The notes under the pieces were generated by a model that worked only from the letters and a program-made list of their open reading frames with translations, had not been told where the DNA came from and did not search any database. 64,000 bases of DNA from Halichondria panicea (taxonomy: Eukaryota; Porifera; Demospongiae; Suberitida; Halichondriidae): contig NC_087382.1 of the NCBI RefSeq assembly GCF_963675165.1, positions 1,984,001 through 2,048,000 on the forward strand, written 5' to 3'. Shown one piece after another: positions 45,499 to 55,762 of this stretch. Each line of letters begins with the position of its first letter. Position 1 is the stretch's first letter. The position numbers were made by a program, and so were the translations under genes.

Positions 45499-46154
45499 TG
45501 CGTGTGGTGTGGTGTGGGAGGGATTCCCAATTGTCACAGTGTGGAAACAAGTTGTGTTAATTGGAAAATTTGTGTCAATTGGAAAAAATCCTCACACATT
45601 TTAAAGAAACCTCACCTCAAACTTTTGCCTCAGCTTCTCCAAATCTTGCAGATATAGTCTGTCCTCAGCCTGAATCATTATACATGTGAGGTTGCTGTCT
45701 GCACACTGAAAAGGGGGAGGGGCTGCTACAATTAAAAAATTACCCTTCCAAAATCAGATTTGAGCTCAGTGTCCATCATGATATAGCTAGAGCCATCCTT
45801 AGCTCTGTATACTCGTGAGCTTGGCCTGCTGCTGGAGGCTGTGGGGGGTCTAGACTCCCTCAAGGGGGGCAATAGCGGCTCACCAGGGGTGACCATGGAT
45901 CGACTTGCTAGACTGCGCTTGGGTGAGGGGGCCCATGCTTGTTTCATAGAGTCTCTTCTACTGCCGATCTTGAATGGGTCCTCATCCATTGTCTTGCTCT
46001 GTGCTTCTGTCCTAGTGACCAACAATGACAATGCACCAGGCTGCAGGTTAGTGGTGGTTTGGAGTTGCTGCCTGATCATGGCTACACTGGTACGCCGTCC
46101 TTTGCCTGATCTCACACTGCGTGGACGATCTGTGCTCGTTGAGTTGGTCTCCAT
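35649..46154 (-). CDS. EF-hand and WD40 repeat protein (WDR49/WDR64/EFCAB8-like)
   Basis: Probable scaffold; relatives are linked to cilia and flagella, but function here is inference. Exons: 46154-45744, 45705-45616, 45231-45148, 45100-45035, 44971-44903, 44845-44741, 44668-44624, 44558-44473, 44413-44321, 44268-44217, 44164-44118, 43862-43736, 43074-42871, 42818-42688, 42604-42499, 42241-42166, 41727-41549, 41443-41334, 40797-40666, 37897-37852, 37767-37603, 37554-37479, 37401-37309, 37051-36923, 36840-36735, 36622-36534, 36483-36224, then 35831-35649. Total 1,119 aa, all phases matching. The N-terminus (137 residues) is Ser/Arg-rich. EF-hands: DVNGDGTLDADQF and DYNCDNYIDWDEF. WD blades include KPKWVTDMALC, VTGSTDQIIRIWNPF, VWHILDHTCLC, VVTGSQNGRIKVWNYN, YIISVGWDRKISLFP, LMATASYDGEV and LVSAAADGAVRLWSLEG. 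C-terminus: SEEERVQKITNQFKLRQKIK. An alternative 3' path via 36019-35976 and 35805-35649 also keeps frame (1,125 aa) but uses sequence resembling a dispersed repeat. Confidence 0.92.
37930..38448. repeat. 22-24-bp minisatellite, left part (WD40 intron)
   Basis: The unit is GGCCACTAGAACACGTGCAC plus ACA or ACAT. About 23 copies precede the inserted element at 38449. The arrays on each side belong to one original array. Confidence 0.95.
38449..39574. mobile_element. hAT-like element inserted in the minisatellite
   Basis: It begins CAGGGGCGTTTCTAGA and ends TGTACACGCCACTG, so the ends share an inverted CAGkGGCGT. Subterminal GGGTGCTCAAG motifs occur at both sides. CACATG abuts both ends (38443-38448 and 39575-39580), a possible duplication, although the surrounding repeat makes this weak. 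No transposase frame is visible; 1,126 bp includes a nested MITE. The hAT assignment rests only on the terminal bases. Confidence 0.7.
38684..38997. mobile_element. Nested MITE with perfect 32-bp inverted ends and TTA duplication
   Basis: The left arm GGCCACTCCAAATGAGACTG plus TAGTTTCCCGTC is matched without mismatch by the inverted right arm at 38966-38997. TTA flanks both ends (38681-38683, 38998-39000). A 3-bp TTA duplication and GGCC terminus fit PIF/Harbinger-type (Tourist-like) MITEs. It is 314 bp long and has no coding sequence. Confidence 0.88.
39581..40506. repeat. 22-24-bp minisatellite, right part (WD40 intron)
   Basis: About 40 more copies of the GGCCACTAGAACAC-type unit continue after the inserted element, including a twice-occurring higher-order block with ACACACGCGCACACATGG. 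Long open frames on both strands here are repeat artefacts. Confidence 0.95.
40911..41119. mobile_element. MITE with TGTATAGCGCGAAATTTTCG ends (WD40 intron)
   Basis: The left end TGTATAGCGCGAAATTTTCG and the right end GAAAATTTCGCGCTATACGG are inverted repeats. The interior matches the 29581-29815 copy in reverse order (CGTGCAAAGATTTAAGGCGT, CTTCCGGTAGGCAGTC). It is about 209 bp long. Confidence 0.88.
41228..41385. repeat. 49-bp tandem repeat spanning exon end and splice donor
   Basis: Three copies of CACGTTACCTCTTGCCTGCC plus TGGTCCACATCCAGTGCACT and a run of C. On the minus strand each copy is the end of the WD40 exon at 41443-41334 (coding ISALDVDQAGKR) with its GTAACG or GTAATG donor. Donors fall at 41334, 41285 and 41236. 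Confidence 0.9.
41733..42115. repeat. 24-bp minisatellite, ~16 copies (WD40 intron)
   Basis: The unit is GAAGAGATGTATTGTGCGTG plus GGAG. It fills most of the intron between exons 42241-42166 and 41727-41549, and the last copy is only a few bases from the acceptor. Six-frame open frames over it are artefacts of the 24-bp period. Confidence 0.95.
42262..42395. repeat. ~40-bp tandem repeat
   Basis: About three to four copies of a unit with TGCATGGAGGGGTGCGGGGT plus TAGTGCTAGCACTG. Confidence 0.85.
43021..43520. repeat. 72-78-bp minisatellite spanning a WD40 exon start
   Basis: About 6.5 copies of a unit with CATCCACTGGAGTGCTACCA, CTGGGAGAACCTGA and GTGCATGGATACAAGGCTAA. On the minus strand the copy nearest the exon (43074-42871) supplies its TTAG acceptor and first codons. 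The other copies carry the same potential acceptor. Confidence 0.9.
45250..45510. repeat. (GT)n microsatellite beside EF-hand exon
   Basis: A long imperfect (GT)n tract with GGTGTG interruptions in the WD40 intron next to the first EF-hand exon. All open frames across it are low-complexity artefacts. Confidence 0.97.
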
Positions 46155-46599
46155 GCTTTGCTGTGAGCCTTCACTGCGCTGCCTGGTTGAAATTTCCTTA
46201 ATTTAATAATAGCCAGTTAGCTGCCACGCCCCCACTTCTACATTGTTGTTGAGGCTTAGAGTCATCAGGCCTACTTTTATCTAATGGAGCGAGATAATTT
46301 CAAAATGAAAGCACTGCCTTGGCGGCGCGGTGGAGTGCCAAAGTTAAGCTACATAACATAAAGCTACTAATAGCTTAATTTTATTCACGTACACATGATG
46401 GATTTTCATTAATTAATTTGCTGCATGCAAACTCAAAGTCAAAGAGTGGGTAATGATGATTATACATATTCGACTGCAGAGTTAGGATGGTCCATTTTTC
46501 ACAACTAAAATGTTCATTAAATAGTTTGATAGAGCTACAAGATAGTGTGTTTAGATCATTGAGTAGTGCTATTATTACAGCTTGTTCTTGTGTCTCCCT
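46155..46599. promoter_or_regulatory. Probable upstream region of WD40 gene
   Basis: Lies directly upstream of the minus-strand start codon at 46154. It is AT-rich with a G+C patch at 46318-46335. No specific element could be assigned. Confidence 0.35.
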
Positions 46600-46603
46600 C
46601 TCT

Positions 46604-46722
46604 TGTTAGATTCGTGAGGGTCAGTTGGACTTCTTCCCTCTGTTGGATGCTCTGGCTCTAGAGACCGAGGATGATCAAACATCCGCTCAACTGGAGGGAG
46701 CTGCGGAAAATGGTCAATAGTG
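46604..46722 (+). pseudogene. Second-exon copy of the duplicated gene fragment
   Basis: After a TTGTTAG acceptor the frame reads IREGQLDFFPLLDALALETE, then DDQTSAQLEGAAENGQ and a stop. A damaged copy of its start (ATTCGTGGGGTTCAGTT) lies at 47776-47820. Phase 0 fits the donor of the METAGEEKRS exon, so the parent gene would encode about 82 aa. Here the second exon lies 5' of the first-exon copy, so these are broken duplicates. Confidence 0.5.
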
Positions 46723-47349
46723 TCCTCAAAAGATTCAAGAAAGAGGTAGAGACATTAACCACACTATGAGTGCATGTGTGTGTGTAGTATCGTGGACCCA
46801 GACCCTGAATAATAGACTAGTGTGTGTGTGATGACCCACCCCCTCATACACACTGTGTGCGTGTGATGTCATGACCCTCCCCTTCACACACACTATAGGA
46901 CCTAGCCTTGATTCCAGACCGCACTGAAGACGGATGAACCTTGTTGAGGCCATGTGAAGGAGGCTATAGCTATAGGACCATGATAAGTCACGACACAGCA
47001 AGCTAGCTGATCAGAGACAGTGGGAGGAAATGCACTTGAGGAGAATCCATCATTTGATGACTCAAGCCAACGCACATCTGCCCGCCCACTCATGTCCGAG
47101 GCCTCTATTGGGGAGGATGGACAATAGAGACAATAATTACTATTTTTAGTTGCTAAAAGTTACTAGTTTTTTTGCTGTGAACAGTGAATATAAGAAACGT
47201 CTTAGTCTATATAGTGACAAGCTTCGGTGCGAATTTATTAATCAATAACTGATAATAATTATCATTAATAATTATAGTCTCATTTTAGTCGCCCTCCTGA
47301 GAATGAGTGTTGCTAGGGCTTTACCTCGAGATATATGCTAAGAAGGGGT

Positions 47350-47880
47350 AAAGATCGTTAACAAAAACATCTAAATAGCCCTCATGTGTAGATTTGATGA
47401 CCCTTTACCAGACACTCTCACACACAAGATGGAGACAGCTGGTGAGGAAAAGCGTTCACTTGTCCTTCCCTCTAGGAGCTTCCACAAGGCTGGATATCGG
47501 GTGGATACTCACCCAAAAGGCCAGCAGCAATGGATCACGAGGCAAAGAGCATCGCAGCGAGTACAAGTGAGTGGCTAGTCATGATCAAAAGTGGACCACC
47601 TAGTATAGTGTATAGGCTGCTTTAGATGACTGGCATTCAATATCTGCTAATAGATATCGTTACTAGTGATCAAACTATACAGCCTCTATGACAAATGCAT
47701 CCATTGCTACACATTTGTTGACCCGTTACTTTATTGCGTATAGTGATGGAGAGCGCGCGTGTTGTCTCCCTTGTTAGATTCGTGGGGTTCAGTTGACTTG
47801 TTCCCTCTGTTGGATGCTCTGGCAAGTTACAAGGTGACACACTGAGGATGACTTGTACAGCAGATAGAATACAATCGATT
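47350..47880 (+). pseudogene. Duplicated gene fragment, copy at right of WD40 gene
   Basis: It carries the open exon METAGEEKRSLVLPSRSFHK (from 47430) ending at a GTGAGT donor, nearly identical to 34740-35000. A second-exon remnant at 47776-47820 has lost bases relative to 46604 and is out of frame, followed by TTACAAGGTGACAC also seen at 35168. The copy is therefore broken. Confidence 0.55.
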
Positions 47881-48790
47881 TAAGAAACATGCAGATTTGT
47901 GTGCATGTGACTCTACCCTAGCCTGAACTTTGATCATATCATGTGATGGATGCGTTGTGGAATGGTTACAGCTTTTTATGCTCTGTCCTCCCCTCCTATC
48001 TCTCCACATTATTATTGTGTGGTGTTCCAAGTGTTCACTGCGTGCATACAGTCACTCCAGAATAGGCCCATTATCCATTCTTTCATCCATTATTCATTCT
48101 TGGGAAAATTTGCCTATTATTCTCATCCGATTATTCCCAAAAATTATGTGACTATCCTGGTTCTCTGTGTTGAACTGTTCACTTTACCCATGCATTTTTT
48201 AAGTCAACATCCTTATGCAAAACTTAATCTAATGATCTTTACCAAAATTTGATATTGATGCCTAAAATTTCAAAGCTGGGTACAAGCAAAATGTTTTTGC
48301 AAAGTAATGCTCAAAGCTTATAAATTTTGTTGATACTCATCACGTAGCGTCACTTTGTTAGCAAAATTCAAAGCAGACTAGCATTTTGGGTGATAATTAA
48401 TTTTGTGCAACATACTGATCATTGACTGTGCATGTGTACATTGTGTATATAATGATATGCATGTAATTATAATGATACTGATTCTGTGTGCAGGACTGAC
48501 CACCAGCCCCATATCATCAGAAGGGACTCTGTATATGGAGGTGTTGGCTGAATGATGTCACGAATTACTGAGTCACGTATCTATCTCTCATCAATTGAAG
48601 GATTTAAACGAGAAATATGAGATTCTGTAGTAATACTGTGTACTGAAATCATTATCCATTACCAACTTATTTTAACTATATTGTATTATAATACATAAAA
48701 ATATTAAACATAATTGTCATACAAATTATAAAGCCAAGGAACAATTTGTAATGAGAATAAGAGTTGAGCTGCTTGTAGTGTTGGTTACTG
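47881..48790. other. AT-rich stretch, no gene seen
   Basis: Short open frames only, without splice or family support. Confidence 0.5.
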
Positions 48791-48799
48791 CTGTCCATC

Positions 48800-49245
48800 C
48801 CAAGCAATCAACCTGTAAGTATAGGTATCGTAAAGACATGACACACAACATAGCTAGCTACTCATCTGTGTGTATGCTGTTACAGTGGCTCCTCCACATG
48901 CAATCAACCTGCACAGAGAACATGAAAGACTTGCCATACAACATAGCTAGCTACTGATCTGGTGTGTATTGTTACAGTGGCTCCTCCACACACAATCAAC
49001 CTACACAGAGAGCATGAAAGGCTTGCCACACAACATAGCTAGCTACTCATCTATGTGTATGCTGTATGCTGTTACAGTGGCTCCTCCACACACATCAACC
49101 TCCTACACAAGAGCATAAAAGACTTGCCACACAACAAAGCTAGCTACTCATCTGTGTGTATGCTGTATGCTGTTACAGTGGCTCCTCTCCACACACATCA
49201 ACCTACACAGAGAGCATGAAAGACTTGCCACACAACAAAGCTAGC
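48800..49245. repeat. ~90-105-bp tandem repeat, ~5 copies
   Basis: The unit contains GTTACAGTGGCTCCTCCACA, CAATCAACCTACACAGAGAG and CTTGCCACACAACATAGCTA. Copies differ by small indels. Confidence 0.88.
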
Positions 49246-50244
49246 CTGTTTTTGTATAATTATAGATGCAGTTAGGGTACGTGGCCTCTCAAGGATATAC
49301 TGTACACAATGGAGCTACTCCTCTTGTTGTGCAGACATCAACCTATACATCATGGAATGTATGAAAGACACTGTACATGTAACCAGCCATACTCATCTTG
49401 AATGTCTCCATACATACATGCACACTGGACTTGTAAGTGGGCGGTGAGATCCGAGCCCCGCCCCTAAAGAGATGTGGGGGCGTACAGCCAAGCCCCGCCC
49501 CCTTCCATACCCTGCAATATAATTATACAGAACATGCAGTCATTGATGAGGTTAGTGATCCTCCCTGGATCCCAGAGCAGCATGGCTTGTCTGTACCTGG
49601 GGGAGAGGGGAGACAAAAGCAGTGAGAGAATGGAACACTAGTACAGTAGCTAGTAGGAGGAGCTGTGTGTGTGTGTGCATTGTGGCTGCAAGAGAACAAG
49701 CAAATGCATGGTTACATTGAGAGCAGCAGTTCAAACAAAACCATCCACTCCACACAATACACTACCAGCCAATCACCACCACAGCTGACAAAACATCACC
49801 AATAATACATTATATTATCAATACTCCCACAATCCAACACCAAACAATCAGCAGTGCTTTGTGCAGAGAAGAGATGACAACAAATCAATCAATTCAACAG
49901 CAAAGACTGCACCACAAGACCACCAGATAATTATTATCAACACAATACCAGACAATCAAACATTGTGTCAAACCAACTGTGCAGAGAAGACAGAACTTCC
50001 CATAATAAACCAACCACCACCAGTAGTTTCCTTGCCCAAGGGACTAATACAGTAAGGGCATAATAAACTGAAGGAACCCTGTGACTGTGAGTACCATTAA
50101 CTGAGCACAGAAGTAATCAACCAGAATGTGTGGGATGGTTCATCAACAGCAGACTCTCAGAGACAACACCTCCTTGCTCTTGAAGCCCTTGTCGACTCCA
50201 GTTGCAACAAGCCTGGCACGCAAGGCTTGCACAAGTGCTCAAGA
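49246..50244. other. No clear gene; CA-rich unique sequence
   Basis: It contains paired CCGCCCC boxes at about 49457 and 49495 and a long AC/AA-rich stretch (49740-50060). No supported exon was found. Confidence 0.4.
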
Positions 50245-51462
50245 CTACTCTTCACTAACCCAGTCAAAGGCTACAGTTCCCTTGGCACACCTAGGTTTAG
50301 TTAAAGCCTGAACTTACCAATTCCATGTGCAGTAGGCACAGAGTTAAGATCCTAAAAAAGCCGTTATAACAGATTAGCATAAGCCAAGAAGCAGCAGTTG
50401 TCTATAGCTAGCTATTCTAATGATCCTAGCTAACTAACTATTGGAACTGATAACGAGATCTCAACACTCCCTATTATGGCAGGATATGCTCCCGGAGGAA
50501 CATACCCTGTGCTGCTTTCCCATTAGGCAGGTACTAACAGCAAAGTGCTCCCTCCGTAGACTGGAATGCCATGAGTAATCCATCATTGCACCCCAAAGGC
50601 TGGTTCGACAACGGTTCCAAGAACAAGAAGATGCTGTCCTGCAACCCGGCTGTTGAAGAACCTTCCACACACATTCTGATTGATTACTTGAGTGCTATAG
50701 ACGGACACCACCCCCCCCTAAGGGTTCAAGGCCATGCAGGTAATAGACTCTTAGCCACGCGTATATAAACAGTATATAAAGAGCGTTGTCGACACGAGTT
50801 TAGCCATGCACACATGCATTTAACGTGCGCTTTGCTGGCAAGTATGTATCTATTAAGCTGCATTGCCTACACACCTCACAGTCAAGAAGGGGCCACACGT
50901 ACTTAAACACAAGACCAAAAACCTTCCACTCTCAACAAACAATGCAACACCGATATTAAAGATCAGAGGCCAGAGAGTGAACAACCGATCTAATAGCTGG
51001 AACAACATACACGTGCGCGTACACGTGCAACAAGCGACTGAGCATGCAGAGGTACTGTTTCAACTTACAATAGTCCGCTGGAAGGCTTGCGTTGTTGTGT
51101 TGGTTTTGGAAGGCTCGCGATGGTTCTTGCAACACAGTGGAAGTCTCGCGATAGTTCTGCAACACAGTGGAAGGCTCGCGATGGTTCTTGCAACACCGTG
51201 GTAGGCTCGCGATGATTCTGCAACACAGTGGAAGGCTCGCGATGGTTCTGCAAAAAATCAAGTCAATAACAATCAGTAAAACATGACCAAATAGACAGCA
51301 AACAATGCTACAATGCTCCAAAAGGCTTCCTAGCCTAACATTCCTGCAAACATGCGAGTATAAGCAAAGAAACTCACCTCTTCCAGTAAGCCACTTTGCT
51401 TCTTCCTCAAGCTTCAAAGGAACTGAGCTTCTGGAACTGGATCTGGGAATATTCCAGGCCAT
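50245..51462 (-). CDS. Hypothetical six-exon gene divergent from POLR2K
   Basis: A chain of open segments with canonical GT/AG sites and matching phases: 51462-51378, 51247-51069, 50996-50880, 50694-50506, 50351-50318, 50270-50245, total 209 aa. It starts MAWNIPRSSSRSSVPLKLEE. A 28-31-bp tandem repeat in the second exon encodes changing versions of a SRAFHCVAE-type string. The third exon is hydrophobic (LLDRLFTLWPLIFNIGVALF), a possible membrane segment. No family is recognised and composition is not strongly protein-like. Each exon is short, so a chance chain is quite possible; it could instead be a noncoding transcript or nothing. Confidence 0.28.
51075..51247. repeat. Tandem repeat, ~29-bp unit
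   Basis: About five copies of TTCTGCAACACAGTGGAAGG plus CTCGCGATGG, with TTCTTGCAACAC variants. Confidence 0.88.
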
Positions 51463-51685
51463 TGACGTCAAAGTCTCCAAGGAGATGCCATGGAGACCGA
51501 CAGTTCCCACCCATGGAGGACCGCAGGAGTACTAGCTACAAGGTGTTGCGAGTATTGCGGTAGATTGCGAAATCTATCGAGTGATAAATTATACGCATGC
51601 GCAGTGTCTCTCCAACCCATGCAAGACCAGCCCCGCCCCTTTTATGGTGCAGAAGCTTGACGACCTTTTCAGCTAGTAAATAAGG

Positions 51686-52474
51686 ATGGATCCTGGCACA
51701 CCAGCGGCATCAGGAGGAGCTACACCTAACCCCAATGCTCCCCCCAACCAATCCAAGCAACCCATGACATATATCTGTGGAGGTATGCACACACACACAC
51801 ACACACACCCACGCCACCCACACCACCCACACACACAGAATGTCACAGTGAGAATGAGGTGAAGCCGAGGGATCCGATTCGTTGTCAAGAGTGTGGCTAC
51901 AGAATCATGTACAAGAAACGAACCAAAAGAAGTATCCTCAAAATAATCATGTGTATACCGTACCAGTATATAATTATAGCTACTTGTACTCTTAATACTG
52001 TATAGCGTGAAATGTTTGAGGGCACACCTTTGACCTTTACTGTTATCGTGAGTTGCCTGGTTCACGGAATGCTAACGGAAGACACAACATCATTTAACTC
52101 AACAAAATGCTTTGATAGGCCATTCATGACATTTTAAGTGCCTCGAAAATCTCACGCTATAATTATATGATACTTTACTTAGTTGTGTGTTAGCAATGTC
52201 AGTATTGGTACACTTGTGTGTTAGCAATGTCAGTATTGGTACACTCGTGTGTTAGCAATGTGTCAGTATTGGTACACTTGTGTGTTAGCAATGTCAGTAT
52301 TGGTACACTTGTGTGTTAGCAATGTCAGTATTGGTACACTCGTGTGTTAGCAATGTCAGTATTGGTACACTCGTGTGTGTGTGTGTTAGCAGTGTCAGTA
52401 TTGGTACACTTGTGTTGTTGTTGTTATTATTATTCCTTGACAGTGAACTAGTTATTGTATTTGACGCACGATGA
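51686..52474 (+). CDS. POLR2K: RNA polymerases I, II and III subunit RPABC4 (RPB12)
   Basis: Small zinc-binding subunit shared by the three nuclear RNA polymerases; it helps hold the polymerase assembly together. Exons: 51686-51782, 51839-51931, 52452-52474; 70 aa against 58 in human, the extra being an N-terminal Pro/Ala/Asn-rich stretch. Motifs: [20 protein letters not shown] with the first Cys pair, [18 protein letters not shown] with the second pair, and the ending IIVFDAR. The short last exon uses the acceptor CTAG, which restores the family C-terminus; the more upstream CAG would give an early stop. Intron 2 contains a MITE and a 31-bp minisatellite. Confidence 0.97.
51996..52168. mobile_element. 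Degenerate MITE in POLR2K intron 2
   Basis: Ends CTGTATAGCGTGAAATGTTTG and GCCTCGAAAATCTCACGCTA are an imperfect inverted pair of the same family as 29581 and 40911. GATAGGCCATTCATGACATT resembles the shared interior. Confidence 0.75.
52190..52412. repeat. 31-bp minisatellite, ~7 copies (POLR2K intron 2)
   Basis: The unit is TGTGTGTTAGCAATGTCAGT plus ATTGGTACACT. It starts just after the MITE. Confidence 0.95.
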
Positions 52475-53251
52475 ACAACGACACAAGCTATGACTATGAC
52501 TATGACTATGGCTTCTATTAATGTATTCTGTTGCTATTGTTACACACATGCACTCATTTTCTGAATTAATTTTGTTGAAATAATGTTTATCAAAGTCAAA
52601 ATACACTCAGAGCAATAGAATGGAAGACATCACTGTGCTTCTTATACAATAATATTATTAATTAGTTAATTGACATAAAACTGATTTTGAGATTAATTGA
52701 GTATAAATCCAAGGGTACACACATTGTTCACTGACAGTTGCCATGGCTACTCAATGAACACAGTTGTTCTGATTGGTCGGCCAGTCTCTATACTAGTGAG
52801 AGCTGGTGTTGGCCAATCATGCATGGTTTTAATTGTGAGCAATCAACATTCCATTGGCAGTATAATTAAGGTTGGCCAACCATGATATGGTTTTGTGAGT
52901 AATTAAATTCATGATCTTATATACGCCCACACATATTTGCGTGTCAAGCGAAAGCATCTCTCTCTATTAATTAAAACCATGGTTGGCCAACATCAACTCT
53001 CACATATTGCTTGTTGTGCTAACTCTGTGCCCAGGCCAGGATCCCTGCTTGGCTTGCTTATGCTTCTACGTATGAAGTGTTTACCATGCGTAAATATCCA
53101 AATCAAGAGTGCTCAGACGGTGTTCTAAAGGAATGGCGGCGGCTGATTCATGAGACTAACTTTACTCGTGCATAATAACAGAAACTGCTTGTACATGAAC
53201 TACACACTGAGAAGGGTTAAAAATACTGAAATAGATAATTACAATGTTATA
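52475..53251. other. Convergent gap with inverted GTTGGCCAA repeats
   Basis: Lies between the POLR2K and FAM13 stops. TTGGCCAATCATGCATGG (about 52808), GTTGGCCAACCATGATATGG (about 52872) and the inverted AAAACCATGGTTGGCCAACA (about 52974) suggest a small palindromic element. No gene seen. Confidence 0.5.
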
Positions 53252-54268
53252 TTAGATTGTCTTTTGTGGCAAATTCTTGCTCAATTGAGCGGCAACAATC
53301 TTGAGCTTGGTTTTAACATCCTGCAGAGTGGGAATAATACATGAGTAGCACTGTATGTACCGTGTAGTAATACATGAGTAGGACTGTGTGTACCGTGTAG
53401 TAATACATGAGTAGGACTGTGTGTACCGTGTAGTAATACATGAGTAGCACTGTATGTACCGTGTAGTAATACATGAGTAGCACTGTGTGTACCGTGTAGT
53501 AATACATGAGTAGCACTGTGTGTACCGTGTAGTAATACATGAGTAGCACTGTATGTACCGTGTAGTAATACATGAGTAGCACTGTGTGTACCGTGTAGTA
53601 ATACATGAGTAGGACTGTGTGTACCGTGTAGTAATACATGAGTAGGACTCTGTGTACCGTGTAGTAATACATGAGTAGCACTGTGTGTACCGTGTAGTAA
53701 TACATGAGTAGCACTGTATGTACCGTGTAGTAATACATGAGTAGGACTGTGTGTACCGTCTAGCGGGTAATTTTGAGGGTCTAAATGTTCACAAATTCAA
53801 TTTCTGAAGTTAGCGTATATTTTGGAGGATAGAATATTTTAGTGGAATTGACCATGTTAAATGACCTGCTACACTGTATCGCACACGATCCTATAATAAT
53901 GATACCTTGTATTGAGTGTAGTGTTCCTGCATGCCTCCTCTCTCCTCCTTCACCACTGCCCTGGGAGCACAAGACATGCACACTCTATAATAATAATAAT
54001 ACTCATTCAATATACACTTACCGTCCATTGTCAGTCTCATATTTAGTCTCAAATTCCCTCAGTAAAATTCGTAGCTCTTTTTTAGTCCCCAATAATAATT
54101 TGTTTTGCTGAATCAGCTCTTCACTGCAGACACAGAGTAATTGCAATAATTATTATTAGTGAGAAACTTACATTGTAGCTTTCTTAAGTTGTGAGTCAGT
54201 CAATATTTCTTGTACCTGACTGACCTCCACTCCTGGTGCCTGCAATACACCCAAGCAATGCTAACGCA

Positions 54269-54300
<32 letters not shown>

Positions 54301-54310
54301 CACACACACG

Positions 54311-54348
<38 letters not shown>

Positions 54349-55703
54349 CACACACACACACACACGCACGCACGCACACACACACACACACGCACATACA
54401 CACAGTGATACTAGCCCTCACCATCACACTGTTGGGTAGACCACTCAGAGTGGCCGAGTGTAACAGAGTCACTGATGGTAGAGTGTCTGTAGTCGACTCT
54501 AGTGGTCCCAGGGAATGGCGGGAGGGGCTCTATAGTGGGGGGGGGAGTACACATGTTAGAGAATGGAAGTAGTTCCATAAGCAGTTAATGAGGCACCACT
54601 ATATACACTATGATCTTACATTGCCCTTGTGGTCTGCACTCGTCAGTTTCTTGACTAGTCTATATCTATCATAGAGTGGTCTCATGGTCTCCTTGTCATG
54701 GCGGCTGGAGGGTCGTCCGTGCACCTTCTCAAACTGGAGCAGAGCTTTTTGAATATCACGCTTCTCCTGACCTAACTGATCAACACTCATGAGCTGTACG
54801 TGTGTGTGGGCGTGTGTGAGAGACCACATAATTATACACATAAGCTGTACTCATAATTATAGTAGCATCAGGCTAGTAGGTATTATTATTGAGAGTACAT
54901 TCTACTCACGTAAAGGTCCCCGGGTCTTGTGTTAGCTTGTCTCCTATTATCCAGACCATTCATTAACTTGTTGAGAGTTCCCTTCAGTCTAGCATCCTCT
55001 TCATTCACAGAGCCACTGATAATGGTGGGTTGGGTCAGTGTGACAGACTCCTCTTGTGGTTGGCTAGTACTACTTGGAGGAGAGGTTAGTCTTGTATCAT
55101 CACTAGTGGCGGGATTGTCCAGTTGATCACTCCTGGATAATTCTCGCAGACCTGGACAATAGTGAACATGGTATACACAGCGCACCATTGGAATAGTCAT
55201 TACCAGAGCTCTGAACACAAATTATGGGCTCCAGATAGCTACACAAAACGGCTGTTAATAAACTTGAATTCCGTTGATACAAAGTCAAAAATATTACGAT
55301 ATTTTTCTGAAGGAGACCTTTCAAATGATGTAAATTTTATTGGGGTCATTTTTCGGCCTTGGACCATGGGCTACATGTATAATCCATGGTATCGCCAAAT
55401 TGGCAAATACTTTTATATCTCAAATATGATTTTTGATGATGCCATTTGAAAGGTCTCTTTCTAAGCTTTCAGAAAATCGTAAAATCGTTGAAATTGGATC
55501 CACGAAATTCAAGTTATGGCAGCTGAAAGAGTTTCCAAACCATTATTAAACGAGGGGGGGGCGTGGTACTAACCTTTGAGCTGCTTTCTGAGAAAAGATG
55601 CTTCCTCTAGCAGATATTTGATTGGTCCTTTCTCATCTCCAATCGGCTTACGAAGGTGAGTGGAGAAAAATTGTGCCTCAAAGCCACGAACCTCACGTTT
55701 GAG

Positions 55704-55762
<59 letters not shown>

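Noticed and set aside
45218-45550. Thr-His repeat open frames
   Set aside because: They are a translated GT microsatellite.
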